From an uncultured Alphaproteobacteria bacterium (GTDB lineage: Bacteria > Pseudomonadota > Alphaproteobacteria > MPNO01 > UBA2964), in the NCBI GenBank assembly GCA_951812775.1, contig OX638326.1:2177391-2241390 (forward strand): a DNA stretch of 64,000 bases. The letters run 5' to 3'. Position 1 is the stretch's first letter. The number at the start of each line of letters is the position of its first letter. The notes beneath the pieces are model-generated. The model was not told where the DNA came from. It saw nothing but the letters and a program-made list of their open reading frames with translations, and searched no databases. This document shows positions 39,661 through 49,040 of the stretch, one piece after another. The position numbers and the translations under genes are program-made.

Positions 39661-40185
39661 CTATTCCGCAGGCGTCGCGGCATGAACAACCTGCACGCCG
39701 GATTCCCAGCGCGCACGGCTACGACGATGGTGTGCATGACAAACCGCAACGCCGAGCGCATCGGCAGCGTCCGCACTATCAATAGAAGCACCGGGCAGCA
39801 AAGTCTTAACCATCATCGCGACCTGATCCTTGCCCGCATGCCCCGCACCCACCAGTGATTTCTTGATGACATTTGCGGGGTATTCAGTGACGGGAATTTC
39901 CGCCATAGCCGGCGCCAGCAGGACAACGCCCCGAGCCTGTCCGAGTTTGAGGGTCGATTTAGGGTTTCGGTTCACGAAAGTTTCTTCGACGGCGGCTTCA
40001 TCCGGTCGATAGGTTTCGATTGCTGATCCCAAAACACGAAACAAATGAGCCAAACGGTCGGCGAGTGACAAATCGGTGGGCACCCGAACAGTACCATCCG
40101 CAACATGGGTCAGGTTGTTGCCGTCGACATCAATGATACCCCATCCGGTTGCCCGTAAACCCGGGTCCAGCCCAATTAGCTTCAT
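39661..40185 (-). CDS. ruvC: Holliday junction endonuclease RuvC
   Basis: A 174-residue RNase H-like resolvase. Catalytic acids are seen as Asp7 in IGLDPGLRATGWG, Glu in VEETFVNRNP near 66, and Asp residues in SADAADALGVAVCHAH near 138-145. AAAGGA lies seven bases before the ATG at 40185; the longer frame to 40209 adds eight improbable residues next to the yebC stop. Confidence 0.96.
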   Translation of the reverse strand: MKLIGLDPGLRATGWGIIDVDGNNLTHVADGTVRVPTDLSLADRLAHLFRVLGSAIETYRPDEAAVEETFVNRNPKSTLKLGQARGVVLLAPAMAEIPVTEYPANVIKKSLVGAGHAGKDQVAMMVKTLLPGASIDSADAADALGVAVCHAHHRRSRARWESGVQVVHAATPAE

Positions 40186-40209
40186 CAAATTCCTTTCACC
40201 ACCCGACAC

Positions 40210-40959
40210 CTAATCGGCGAGGGTGGCCATTACCGCATCGTCGACCTCGTAATTTGCGGAAACCGACCGCACGTCGTCATTGTCATCCAGAGTCTCAAGC
40301 AGCTTGAACAGCGTCTGCACGTGGTCTTCTCCGACAGGTACCGTTACCTGCGGCTTCCACTGAAGCTCAACAAGCTGCGGCGTATCAAATTTCGCTTCCA
40401 GAGCTTCACGTACGGCATGCAAATCATCCGGTTCGCAGACAATGTCATGGCTGGCATCGGATGATTCAACGTCCGTCGCACCCGCTTCCAGGGCCGCCTC
40501 AAACATGTCGTCAGCATTTGTCACTTCGGCGGCATAACCAACTGCACCGACCCGATCAAACTGGAAACTGACACTATTGGTTTCACCGAGTGAACCACCA
40601 TGCTTCGTGAAGGCCGCCCGAACTTCACTCGCTGTTCGATTGCGATTGTCAGTCAATGTCTCAACAATGATCGCGACCCCGCCGGGGCCATACCCTTCAT
40701 ATCTGATTTCCTCAAACGCTTCGCCATCAGCCAGCCCGGCACCACGTTTGATGGCGCGTTCGATATTGTCCTTGGGCATATTGACGGCTTTGGCAGCGGC
40801 CACCGCCGTTTTCAAAGCAGGATTCATCTCGACGTCAGGCAATCCGCTTCGCGCGGCAACCTGAATTTCACGAATATGTTTGGAGAATACATTGGCACGT
40901 TTTTTATCCTGCGCGCCCTTCCGGTACATGATGTTTTTAAATTGGGAATGTCCGGCCAT
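40210..40959 (-). CDS. YebC/PmpR-family DNA-binding regulator
   Basis: A 249-residue member of the YebC family. [22 protein letters not shown] replaces the common MAGHSKW start but is clearly homologous. [21 protein letters not shown] near residues 90-110 is the family hallmark. Family members act as transcription regulators or, in recent work, as translation factors that relieve stalls at polyproline. The coincidence with an EF-P system in the same window is of interest but not proof. It heads the ruvCAB-tol block; the 160-base gap upstream can hold the promoter. Confidence 0.93.
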   Translation of the reverse strand: MAGHSQFKNIMYRKGAQDKKRANVFSKHIREIQVAARSGLPDVEMNPALKTAVAAAKAVNMPKDNIERAIKRGAGLADGEAFEEIRYEGYGPGGVAIIVETLTDNRNRTASEVRAAFTKHGGSLGETNSVSFQFDRVGAVGYAAEVTNADDMFEAALEAGATDVESSDASHDIVCEPDDLHAVREALEAKFDTPQLVELQWKPQVTVPVGEDHVQTLFKLLETLDDNDDVRSVSANYEVDDAVMATLAD

Positions 40960-41120
40960 GACCGCCCTGGTCCGATGTTAAAGAAGAAAACTATACTATA
41001 TATAGCGGTTTAAAGCACTAATACCCCATTTTCTAGTCACTAAATGGCTTGCAGGCCTGAAAATCCGGCAAATTCGGTAAAAACCAGCCTAAAAAACCGA
41101 ATTGAACGGTTTCTGACAAT

Positions 41121-41939
41121 TTACGACGTCAATTCAGGGGTAGGTGACAGCCGACCCCCACGCCGAAATGGCATAATACTGGTCGTTAGCCCCGACTCAT
41201 CATCGGTATCAATAACAGCCCCGCACAAAGTTGCTTCACCCTGCGCAGCTTCCAGTCGGGGTGCCGGCACCTTCTTTCTAAAGCGGGCTATTGAAGTTTC
41301 CTTTTTCATGCCGATGACTGAGTCATAATCGCCACACATCCCGAGATCAGTAATATAGCCTGTCCCACCTGGCAGCACCTGATGGTCCGCCGTTGGAATA
41401 TGGGAATGTGTCCCGACAACAGCAGAGACACGACCATCCAGCGTATGGCCCATTGCAACTTTTTCACTGGTCGCTTCACCATGAAAATCAACAATAATCG
41501 CGGCGATATCGTCCCCCATTTTCTTATTGAGCAGCGCTCGATCGACTCCAGTGAATGGATCATCCAGCGACGGCATAAATAAAAGTCCCATGAAGTGCAT
41601 CACCAAAACCTTGCGGCCAACGCCATCTTCATAGAGCCCGACCCCTGACCCGGGGGTTCCTTCGGGATAGTTGTGAGGCCGCAAGAGGCGACTTTCCTTA
41701 TCAAAATGCGGGATAATTTCTTTCTGATCCCAGGCATGATTCCCGGTTGTCACCACATCAGCACCAGCGTCAAGAAACTGACTACAAATCTTGGGCGTAA
41801 TCCCAAAGCCGCCAGCGGCGTTCTCACCATTCACGACCACAAAATCAACTGCCAACTCCCGCCGCAAATGGGGTAGCGCGTCACAAACCGCCCGACGTCC
41901 ACTGCGACCAACCACATCACCTAAAACCAGAATTCTCAT
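41121..41939 (-). CDS. YmdB-family metallophosphoesterase
   Basis: A 272-residue calcineurin-like phosphoesterase of the TIGR00282/YmdB group, which includes a 2',3'-cyclic nucleotide phosphodiesterase. Metal ligands are seen in GDVVGRSGRRA (Asp8), NGENAAGGFG, TTGNHAWDQKE and VVGTHSHIPTAD. It lacks a signal peptide. It is 26 bases downstream of the 5-formyl-THF cyclo-ligase gene, a common pair. Cellular role here is unknown. Confidence 0.93.
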   Translation of the reverse strand: MRILVLGDVVGRSGRRAVCDALPHLRRELAVDFVVVNGENAAGGFGITPKICSQFLDAGADVVTTGNHAWDQKEIIPHFDKESRLLRPHNYPEGTPGSGVGLYEDGVGRKVLVMHFMGLLFMPSLDDPFTGVDRALLNKKMGDDIAAIIVDFHGEATSEKVAMGHTLDGRVSAVVGTHSHIPTADHQVLPGGTGYITDLGMCGDYDSVIGMKKETSIARFRKKVPAPRLEAAQGEATLCGAVIDTDDESGLTTSIMPFRRGGRLSPTPELTS

Positions 41940-41965
41940 TCTTCTACTTTCTCAAACAATTTTGA

Positions 41966-42574
41966 TCAGGCGGGCATAAATTGAGCAAAGCCTTGTTCGG
42001 TTACCAACCAATCCAGCCTGGCGTCACTCTCATCATGCGGCACCACTGGGACAATTTGTGCCTCGTACGCGACCCCAACTGCAATCACCGGGCCCTCTCT
42101 CCCCTGTCGCCGCTGAAGGAGCGTTCGGTCGTAATAACCACCGCCATAGCCCAACCGATTGCCCTCTCGGTCTACCGCCAGTAAAGGGATCACCATTATT
42201 TCCGGGATCAATACTGGTTGATCTGCGATCGGCTCCGCGACACCAAATGATGCCTCCTCAAGGATATCGCCCGGTTGCCACTGGCGGAATATCAGAGGCT
42301 TATCTTTCTGCTGCATTACCGGCAATGCACACTGCATCCCTTCTTCATGGAGACCGATCAAAATTTTGCGGGTATCAAGCTCATCGCGCATGGGCCAATA
42401 GGCGGAAATCACAGCACCACGATCAAAGGCCAGACCTGCATCACGCGCTCTTTGAAATTGCGCACAAATTTCCGTCGCGGCAGTACGGCCACGGTCTCGA
42501 TGCGCCGCAACTCTGGCGGAGCGCATTCTCTGGGCCAAAGCCCGTTTTGCCTCATCAATTTGGGAAAGCGCCAA
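41966..42574 (-). CDS. 5-formyltetrahydrofolate cyclo-ligase
   Basis: A 202-residue enzyme that converts 5-formyl-THF to 5,10-methenyl-THF with ATP. Signatures include ISAYWPMRDELDT near 60, GYGGGYYDRTL near 147 and VGVAYEAQIVPVVPHDE near 170-186. The start is a TTG preceded by GAAGACGG; an internal ATG at 42526 would remove the basic N-terminal residues that belong to the fold. It lies directly downstream of the 6S RNA gene, the classic ssrS-fau order. Confidence 0.93.
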   Translation of the reverse strand: MALSQIDEAKRALAQRMRSARVAAHRDRGRTAATEICAQFQRARDAGLAFDRGAVISAYWPMRDELDTRKILIGLHEEGMQCALPVMQQKDKPLIFRQWQPGDILEEASFGVAEPIADQPVLIPEIMVIPLLAVDREGNRLGYGGGYYDRTLLQRRQGREGPVIAVGVAYEAQIVPVVPHDESDARLDWLVTEQGFAQFMPA

Positions 42575-42599
42575 CGAGACCGTCTTCTTTCTAAGTCTT

Positions 42600-42738
42600 G
42601 TGCTTTTGAATATCAGGTGATGCCGCGATAGCCGGTCAACGTGTCATTCTCTAAGGCCCGCGTTAGCAGGTGGGCGCCATATACCGAAACCAGGGCTCCG
42701 GAAGGGACAGCTCCCTAGAAGATATTATTGGCCAAAGG
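42600..42738 (-). ncRNA. ssrS: 6S RNA
   Basis: Between zapA and the cyclo-ligase gene, the usual 6S RNA locus. On the minus strand the ends pair (AATATC at 42726-42721 with GATATT at 42614-42609). A GGGAGCTGTCCCTTCCGGAG stretch and a CCCACCTG stretch near the middle resemble alphaproteobacterial 6S RNAs as I recall them. 6S RNA binds the sigma70 polymerase holoenzyme in stationary phase. Exact ends are estimated to within about ten bases; the motif matches are from memory. Confidence 0.78.
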
Positions 42739-42778
42739 GATGTATATGTATCTCGTACTCCGCAGCATCAAGATCAAT

Positions 42779-43111
42779 TTAGGCTGGCTCAAGCTTCTCT
42801 GCAATCAGTTCTATGCGTTTGGCCAAAGCGTCCGTTGTCTGTGCCATCGCCTGTTCAGCCGCTGCGGCGGCCTCCTCGGCGTTATTGTCATCGGCGCCAT
42901 TGAGCTTAGAAAAGGTTTCAGACAGCTCATCTGATATCAGCAAACTTGCCATAACCAGCAATCGTGCATCGCCAATCTGGCCAACGGACGCGACAAGTTC
43001 CTGTACCCGTTGATCAACAAAAGCGGCGAGTTGCAGCAGGTGATCCTCCTGCCCGTCATCACAGGCAATGCGATATGATTTACCGTTTATCGCAACGTCA
43101 ACCTGCGCCAT
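42779..43111 (-). CDS. zapA: Cell division protein ZapA
   Basis: A 110-residue FtsZ-ring stabiliser. The N-terminal ZapA fold reads VDVAINGKSYRIACDDGQEDHL and the central helix VDQRVQELVASVGQIGDARLLVMASLLISDEL. The C-terminal helix is Ala/Glu-rich and forms the coiled coil. AGGTGA lies five bases before the ATG at 43111; the GTG at 43120 is less likely. It overlaps the upstream coiled-coil gene by 14 bases and precedes the 6S RNA. Confidence 0.93.
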   Translation of the reverse strand: MAQVDVAINGKSYRIACDDGQEDHLLQLAAFVDQRVQELVASVGQIGDARLLVMASLLISDELSETFSKLNGADDNNAEEAAAAAEQAMAQTTDALAKRIELIAEKLEPA

Positions 43112-43331
43112 TTTCGTCACCTAATATTGTGCGCAGCTTATCGATTGCCGAATCCAGTCGGGCCGAGACATTGCCGGTACTGTTTTCAAGTGTCGCGCAG
43201 CGTTGGCGGAGAGCGGTTAATTCACCTTCTACCTGGGCTGCCGTGGAGTTGCCGCCAACGCGCTGGGAGGCTTCCTCCAACCGCGCAAGGGCTGTTTCCA
43301 GCCGTTCCTGTGCCTCTTCAAGCTGTCCCAT
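43098..43331 (-). CDS. Small coiled-coil protein (DUF4164-like)
   Basis: A 77-residue, almost wholly helical protein with heptad pattern (GQLEEAQERLETALARLEEA and TALRQRCATLE). Alphaproteobacterial genomes often carry such a protein just before zapA, and DUF4164 is my tentative family. A role in division is inferred from position. The start is uncertain: 43331 (GAGACGAG eight bases upstream) or 43349. Confidence 0.65.
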   Translation of the reverse strand: MGQLEEAQERLETALARLEEASQRVGGNSTAAQVEGELTALRQRCATLENSTGNVSARLDSAIDKLRTILGDENGAG

Positions 43332-43445
43332 TCGCGTGGCTCGTCTCATCCAATCGGAGAAATTTGTGCCATTCAGAATAGGATGCGCGTCGCGCAAGCG
43401 TCAACCACGCTCGTCTTCGTTCCCCAGTCGTGGCACACTAGGGCC

Positions 43446-43889
43446 ATGGCAACGAAGACCAAAACAACAAGATCTCGTCTCAAGATTCAACGGGTGGTCA
43501 TACATGGCATTGATCACGCTCGGGCGGCATGCCGGGCCGCCATGGAGGTAAAACGCCCCTCCATAACACTTGAACTCTGGAGCGCCAAAGCCGCCGCGGG
43601 ATCCCTCGGCCCGGCCTGGTTTGGCAACATCATTGAGATCGTCCATGGTGAATTTCCAGAACTCACAATTACCGGTGTTCTTGATTGCAGCGATGCCCCA
43701 GGCAATGCCCTCGCCGCCTTGCGACATGGTATCCCTTGTATCCAGATTACCGCGCGACCCAATGTGGTCCAGAAAATCAAGGCTATTGCCCGGCAATCCA
43801 AAGCCGATGTCAGGACACGCCGCCCCACAATGCCCGATCTCATGGACCATCCTGACCCGTTAGAATTCTTACGAAATCAATTTTCGTGA
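43446..43889 (+). CDS. Conserved-looking hypothetical protein
   Basis: A 147-residue protein that I do not recognise. The first 15 residues are Lys/Arg/Thr-rich. The rest has alternating strands and helices, as in an alpha/beta fold (VVIHGIDHARAACRAAME, TITGVLDCSDAPGNALAALR, IPCIQITARPNVVQKIKAIA). No signal peptide or membrane segment. It is divergent from the zapA group and 78 bases upstream of the aldolase gene. The ATG at 43446 is preferred over an upstream frame that runs into the divergent gene. Confidence 0.6.
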   Translation: MATKTKTTRSRLKIQRVVIHGIDHARAACRAAMEVKRPSITLELWSAKAAAGSLGPAWFGNIIEIVHGEFPELTITGVLDCSDAPGNALAALRHGIPCIQITARPNVVQKIKAIARQSKADVRTRRPTMPDLMDHPDPLEFLRNQFS

Positions 43890-43967
43890 AATTTGCTTGA
43901 GTCGTTCCCTCAGCCAGGAGATTCACGTATAAGCTAAAGAAAGATTTGCGACGATAAAGAGGATGTA

Positions 43968-44891
43968 ATGACCAAGGTTACGCAACGCGTTAAAAAAATT
44001 CTGGCTGGATATGAATCTGACAACCCCGGCACCAAGGGAAACCTTGTGCGCATTTTGATGCACGGAAAACTTGGCGGCACCGGCAAGATGGTCATTTTGC
44101 CCGTCGATCAGGGTTTCGAACATGGTCCGGCTCGGAGCTTTGCACCCAACCCGGCAGGATATGACCCACACTATCATTACCAACTGGCTGTCGATGCCGG
44201 TCTCTCTGCCTTCGCCGCGCCGCTCGGTATGCTTGAAGCAGGCGCCGATAGTTTTGCCGGCGCGGTTCCGACCATCCTGAAATGCAACAGCGCGAATTCG
44301 CTATCCTCAAACAAGGACCAAGCGGTCACCGCGTCGGTTGACGATGCGCTGCGCCTCGGCTGCGCGGCCATCGGCTTTACGATCTATCCTGGCTCCGAAG
44401 ATCAGTACGAGCTGATCGAAGAAATTCGTGAACTTGCTGAAGAAGCCAAATCCTGCGGTCTGGCCGTCGTCGTCTGGTCCTACCCGCGCGGCGGCATGGT
44501 TACCCGCGAAGGCGAAACGGCGATGGATGTCTGCGCCTATGCAGCGCACCTCGCCTGCCTGATTGGTGCTCACATCATCAAGGTCAAACCGCCAACGGAT
44601 GCGATGTTCCTGGAGGCCGCAGAGAAGGTCTATACCGCGCATAAGATTGATGTCTCAACCTTGACCGCCCGGATCAGCCACGTTGTACAGAGCTGTTTTA
44701 ACGGTCGCCGGATCGTGGTGTTCTCTGGCGGTGAGGCCAAGGATCTCGACGGGATCTATAATGAAGCCCGTGCGATCCGCGATGGCGGTGGCAATGGCTC
44801 GATCATTGGCCGCAATACCTTCCAGCGTCCCCGTGAAGACGCGCTGGCGATGCTCGATTCCATCATCAATATCTACCAGGGCAAGTTCTAA
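43968..44891 (+). CDS. Class I fructose-bisphosphate aldolase (DhnA/FbaB type)
   Basis: A 307-residue Schiff-base aldolase of the archaeal/DhnA type. [13 protein letters not shown] near residues 44-56 is the phosphate-side signature, and the Schiff-base lysine is in [10 protein letters not shown] near 205. [11 protein letters not shown] and [12 protein letters not shown] complete the phosphate-binding loops. GAGG lies a few bases before the ATG. It ends five bases before thiE. Confidence 0.94.
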   Translation: MTKVTQRVKKILAGYESDNPGTKGNLVRILMHGKLGGTGKMVILPVDQGFEHGPARSFAPNPAGYDPHYHYQLAVDAGLSAFAAPLGMLEAGADSFAGAVPTILKCNSANSLSSNKDQAVTASVDDALRLGCAAIGFTIYPGSEDQYELIEEIRELAEEAKSCGLAVVVWSYPRGGMVTREGETAMDVCAYAAHLACLIGAHIIKVKPPTDAMFLEAAEKVYTAHKIDVSTLTARISHVVQSCFNGRRIVVFSGGEAKDLDGIYNEARAIRDGGGNGSIIGRNTFQRPREDALAMLDSIINIYQGKF

Positions 44892-44896
44892 GCCGA

Positions 44897-45559
44897 ATGG
44901 CTGACAATGAGGACCGGCTGCGCTGTCGGCTCTATTTAATCACGCCGCCCGATATTTACGGTGAGGCTCTGCCGTCTTTTGCAGACGCCCTGACAGCAGC
45001 CCTGGATGGTGGTGACGTCGCCTGTGTTCAACTGCGGCTGAAAGATGTCGATGATGACGTAATCCTCGATGTGGCGGACCGGTTGCGTCCCATCTGCCAT
45101 GATCGCGATGTTGCCCTGATTATGAATGATCGTGCGGACCTTGCCGCCAAAGCCGACTGCGATGGCATCCATGTTGGGCAAACTGACACACCTTATGACG
45201 AAGCTCGTAAAATTCTGGGCGACGACGCCATTGTCGGCGTGACCTGTCATGCCTCTAGCCATCTGGCGATGGAAGCCGGCGAAGCCGGGGCAGATTACGT
45301 TGCTTTTGGCGCCTTCTTCGACAGCACGACAAAACAGCGAAAACATACCGCCGAGCCGGACTTACTCAACCAGTGGCAGGAAACGATGCTGGTTCCCTGC
45401 GTCGCGATTGGCGGGATCACAATTGAAAACTGTCGACCGGTGGTGTCAGCAGGCGCTGACTTTATTGCGGTTTCAGCAGGAGTCTTTGCCTATCCGGAGG
45501 GGCCTGGCGCCGCTGTAAAAGCCTTCAACAAAATATTCGACGAAGTCGCTGACGTCTAA
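44897..45559 (+). CDS. thiE: Thiamine phosphate synthase
   Basis: A 220-residue TIM-barrel enzyme that couples HMP pyrophosphate with thiazole phosphate. [12 protein letters not shown] near residues 38-49, [20 protein letters not shown] near 75-94 and [15 protein letters not shown] near 133-147 are typical, as is [11 protein letters not shown] near 171. It sits five bases after the aldolase, so they are cotranscribed although functionally unrelated. Confidence 0.92.
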   Translation: MADNEDRLRCRLYLITPPDIYGEALPSFADALTAALDGGDVACVQLRLKDVDDDVILDVADRLRPICHDRDVALIMNDRADLAAKADCDGIHVGQTDTPYDEARKILGDDAIVGVTCHASSHLAMEAGEAGADYVAFGAFFDSTTKQRKHTAEPDLLNQWQETMLVPCVAIGGITIENCRPVVSAGADFIAVSAGVFAYPEGPGAAVKAFNKIFDEVADV

Positions 45560-45574
45560 AGTCTGGAAGGCCCG

Positions 45575-46450
45575 CTACCCCACCAGCGCATCACCCTTGA
45601 TCGTTACGCGCCGCAATGTCCGGCGTTGTTCGCGCGGCCAGTCGGTACGGGCATGCAGACATGAAAGATTGTCCCAGATCATGATGTCACCAGGCTTCCA
45701 GACATGTTCATAAATATTGTCTTCGGCTTCAACGATATCCGCGACCGCGTTAATCAATTCGCGGCTCTCCTCATCGCTATAGCCTTCTATCCGCATCGAC
45801 ATCAGCCGACTGATATAGACCGCTTTACGTTTGGTGTCGGGGTTGGTCACAAAAACCGGCTGCCAGTAATGCAGGAGATTTTCCAAAGGCTGATTGAGGC
45901 TGCCCGGCTCGGTTTTCGTATAGTCATACATCTGCAGGACTTTGCGTCCCTCAAGCTTCGCTCTGAGATCATTGGGAAGACGGTCATACCCATTATAGAG
46001 GCTGGCGAATTTCGTATGACCACCTTCGCTGGGAATTTCCACGGCATACAGAAACGATGCCCGGTGCGGTTTCCCGACATAGCATTTGTCGGTGTGGAAC
46101 CACATCTCGCCATCCCCCAGCGAGCCCACTGGCTTGCCTTCGTCATCTAATTCATTGGTAACGAGCTGCATGGGATTGTCAGGATCGGCACGATAGGACC
46201 GTTTTTCGACCGGCGGCTTTACCCGGGCCGCGACATCACCGTAAATCCGCGCGTAAGCAAATTGCGCGTCATAATCAAGATCCTGTCCCCGCACCAGCAA
46301 GATGCTGTTTTTCGCCCAGGCCTGCCGCAGTGCTTGCCCTGTCCCTTCATCAATTGGCTGGGAAAGATCGATGCCCTTCACCTCAACGCCAATGGCGGGT
46401 GACAGCGGAATGATGTCCAGTTCAGCATTACTCTTCAATTGCGTTGCCAT
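45575..46450 (-). CDS. TauD/TfdA-family dioxygenase, tandem copy 1
   Basis: A 291-residue Fe(II)/2-oxoglutarate dioxygenase. The iron ligands are in GEMWFHTDKCYVG (HxD, about residues 117-119) and the distal His in WDNLSCLHARTDWPREQRRT near 263. The start is preceded by GGAGAG. It begins 11 bases after the stop of a close paralogue and most of the sequence matches it (for example HTKFASLYNGYD). The substrate is unknown; TauD relatives act on sulfonates, chlorophenoxy acids or other carboxylates. Confidence 0.9.
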   Translation of the reverse strand: MATQLKSNAELDIIPLSPAIGVEVKGIDLSQPIDEGTGQALRQAWAKNSILLVRGQDLDYDAQFAYARIYGDVAARVKPPVEKRSYRADPDNPMQLVTNELDDEGKPVGSLGDGEMWFHTDKCYVGKPHRASFLYAVEIPSEGGHTKFASLYNGYDRLPNDLRAKLEGRKVLQMYDYTKTEPGSLNQPLENLLHYWQPVFVTNPDTKRKAVYISRLMSMRIEGYSDEESRELINAVADIVEAEDNIYEHVWKPGDIMIWDNLSCLHARTDWPREQRRTLRRVTIKGDALVG

Positions 46451-46461
46451 TCATCTCTCCA

Positions 46462-47331
46462 TTACGAAAGCCGGTCGCCCTGCACCGTACAGCGCCGCAA
46501 CGTCCGGCGTTCATCCCGCGGCCAGTCAGTGCGCGCATGCACCGACGACAGATTATCCCACACAATAATATCGCCGGGTTCCCAGACATGCTCATACATA
46601 TTGTCGGGAGATTCAATGACATCCCAGAGTGTCTCCAGAACCTCGCGATTTTCATCATCGTCCAGACCTTCGATCCGCGACGTCATCAACCGATTTACAT
46701 AAAGCGCCTTCCGGCCGGTATCTGGATTGGTGACAAAGACCGGCTGCCAATAATGCATCAGCTCATCGATATTCACCTCCGGCCCGACCGGCACCGTGCC
46801 GAAATCATAGACTTGCAGCGCCCGCCGTCCTGCGAGCTTCTGCCGCAAATCGTCTGGCAACATGTCATACCCATTATAGAGGCTGGCGAATTTCGTATGG
46901 CCACCTGAACTTGGAATCTCCATGGCATATAAAGTCGAAGCTCGATCTGGCTTTTCCTCGTAGCACTTGTCGGTATGGAAATACATTTCACCATGACCAA
47001 GTGAACCCAAACGCTGTCCGTTTTCATCGACACGGTCGGTAATCAGATGCATTGGATTGTCAGCATCCGGCACATAGTCACGTTTTTCGACCGGCGGTTT
47101 GGAGCGTGGCGCGATCTCGCCAAAAATTCGTGCAAAGGCGTATTGCGCCTCATCATCAAGTTCCTGACCACGGATCAGCAAAATGGACTGTTCAGCCCAG
47201 GCCGCCTTTAACGTGCCAGCTAGAGCCTCATCAATCGGGTCATTTAGATCAACGCCGCGAACCTCAACGCCAATCGCATCTGAAAGTGGGTGTAGAACCA
47301 GTCCATGAGAATCCTGCTCCAACTCTGGCAT
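46462..47331 (-). CDS. TauD/TfdA-family dioxygenase, tandem copy 2
   Basis: A 289-residue paralogue of the downstream gene with the same motifs: GEMYFHTDKCYEE (HxD) and WDNLSSVHARTDWPRDERRT. The two genes share order, length and spacing, so a tandem duplication followed by divergence is likely. GGAG lies seven bases before the ATG. It is the first gene of the pair; the promoter should lie in 47332-47450. No transporter or regulator accompanies the pair, so the substrate is open. Confidence 0.9.
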   Translation of the reverse strand: MPELEQDSHGLVLHPLSDAIGVEVRGVDLNDPIDEALAGTLKAAWAEQSILLIRGQELDDEAQYAFARIFGEIAPRSKPPVEKRDYVPDADNPMHLITDRVDENGQRLGSLGHGEMYFHTDKCYEEKPDRASTLYAMEIPSSGGHTKFASLYNGYDMLPDDLRQKLAGRRALQVYDFGTVPVGPEVNIDELMHYWQPVFVTNPDTGRKALYVNRLMTSRIEGLDDDENREVLETLWDVIESPDNMYEHVWEPGDIIVWDNLSSVHARTDWPRDERRTLRRCTVQGDRLS

Positions 47332-47606
47332 TGATAGTCTCCGCCACCTCCGAAGTTATACCCCACAATGATTATGATGGTTTCAGCCGCAGAAGAGCAA
47401 TATTCATGAAGCTTAACCATTGTTATAATGTGTGTTTCGCGTTGTTTTAGGGCCACTAAACGTCGGAATTTCTTACGATTTAAAAATTCCGTTCCTACAA
47501 AATCCCTGTAACGCCTTGTTTTCTAATACATTCGTTAAACGACACAATTCTTGCATATAAACTATTGAATTTAAAAATAAAATTGCGCTTTCGGGACACA
47601 TCAACA
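47332..47606. promoter_or_regulatory. AT-rich divergent promoter region with hairpin
   Basis: A gap of 275 bases between the dioxygenase pair and the PEP-CTERM-like gene, clearly AT-rich. A perfect -10-like TATAAT is at 47424-47429. An inverted repeat CGGAATTT / AAATTCCG (47464-47491) has a 12-base loop. No clear -35 element or terminator was seen. Confidence 0.45.
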
Positions 47607-48269
47607 ATGAAAATACTAAAATCTCTTACCTTGAGCCTGTTTATGGCAGTGGCGTTATTGGGCTTGGCGCCCAGTGCAAAAGCCGGTCCTGTCATCGCAG
47701 CCTTTGATTTCGAAAACGCTACAGCTGGTGCTTCAACCGCCGCCGCGTCAACCACCGGTGCCGGTATTAGCGGTGCGCTTTTTGGCGGCACGAATGGCTC
47801 TTCGAGTGTCGTTGCATTTGCAGATAATACCTATACGAGTGGCGCGCTTTTCCCCGGCACAAACGGAACGCTGTTCAATTATTTCACCTTTACGACCGCA
47901 ACATCGCTGGATCTCGGCGCGCGGACATTTTAAGTCCGGCTAAGCCCTGCAGGCACGGCGACACCGACTGGGTTTTTCGGTACCGATACAGTGGGATGGA
48001 GCCTTCTGGATTCCATCACCGTGCCGTTCGGCTTTGCGAATAGCGGTACGCCTAACGTGGCCCTTGATTTGACCGGCACATCGATTGGTCCAGGGACCTA
48101 TACGATCGGCATCGGGGCGCAAAGCGGTGTCATCTCAACTGGCACAACCCAGCTTTTCTTAGATGACGTAACGCTCAGCTCTGCTGATGTTCCGGTTGAA
48201 GGGTCCTTCGCCCTATTTTGCCTCGGGCTCGTCGGCATCGGATATCTGCGGCGGCGTAAAACGGCCTGA
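47607..48269 (+). pseudogene. PEP-CTERM-like secreted protein with premature in-frame stop
   Basis: The ATG at 47607 begins a clear signal peptide (MKILKSLTLSLFMAVALLGL, cleavage after SAKA). A Gly/Thr/Ser-rich, beta-type body follows. A single TAA at 47931-47933 interrupts it. The same frame then stays open through LSPAGTATPTGFFG to the C terminus. That end has the PEP-CTERM layout: VPVEGSFA, a hydrophobic helix, then YLRRRKTA. The PEP motif is atypical (PVEGS). Exosortase would process such proteins; no exosortase is in the window. A nonsense mutation is the simplest reading. Confidence 0.7.
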
Positions 48270-48377
48270 TAATGTAAAGTCTGCTTGTAGCCATAAGGAG
48301 ACTTCTAGGCAGCCACGATTCAAATCGACCCAATGAGATGTTCTATCAGGGGGGCTAGTTTAGCGTTGTCGCTATTT

Positions 48378-49037
48378 TCAGTCGGTAAGGCAAAATAGGC
48401 TGATCGGGGGCTCTATTTGGACACTGAACATAGCCACAAGGGTGCCCTCACGAACGAGCCTAGAGGTGAGTTCGGAAGGGAGAAGCGCGATAGCCTCTCC
48501 AGCAAGGACTGCGGTTATAACATGGCTGCCGTCTCCCAACCCTCGGAAGGTCACATCGGCGGGGATTGGAAGCGATGCCTCGCTGAAGGCTTGGGGCCAG
48601 TAATTGTATATCGCCTCGTGTAAGAGAACTCCCGTGGTGACATCCTCAATCCGGTGAGGCTTGCCCAGCTTTTCGAAATAATTGCGATGACAGACCGCGC
48701 GCCAGCCCCTAGCGCCGAGCGGTCGAGCTGTATCGTGGTCGTGCAAAAATCTTATAGCAAGGTCGACGACGCCTTCCTCCACCGGAGCGTCGAACCGCGC
48801 CGCCAACCGAATGTCGATATCGATGCCCGGATGCGCGGCCCAAAATGTCGGCAGCGCTGGGATCAGGCAGAATTGTACGTAGGCATTAGTAGCGCTTAGG
48901 ACGACCTTATACTGATCGTTGCCACGGCGAATTGAATGACAAATTGTGTTGAGACGCGCCATTGGTCCGGCAGAGCCATCAAGAAGCGTTTGACCAATTG
49001 GCGTTAGTTTGGGCCGCCGGGTTGAACGATCAAACAG
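48378..49037 (-). pseudogene. LysR regulator fragment lacking the helix-turn-helix
   Basis: The effector-binding domain of a LysR regulator is intact to its normal C terminus. Reading upstream, homology continues to LFDRSTRRPKLTPIGQTLLD, the last part of the DNA-binding domain. It then stops abruptly at about 49037, where an unrelated fragment begins on the other strand. The helix-turn-helix is missing, so the product could not bind DNA. The longest ATG frame starts at 48962. Confidence 0.75.
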
Positions 49038-49040
49038 CGT

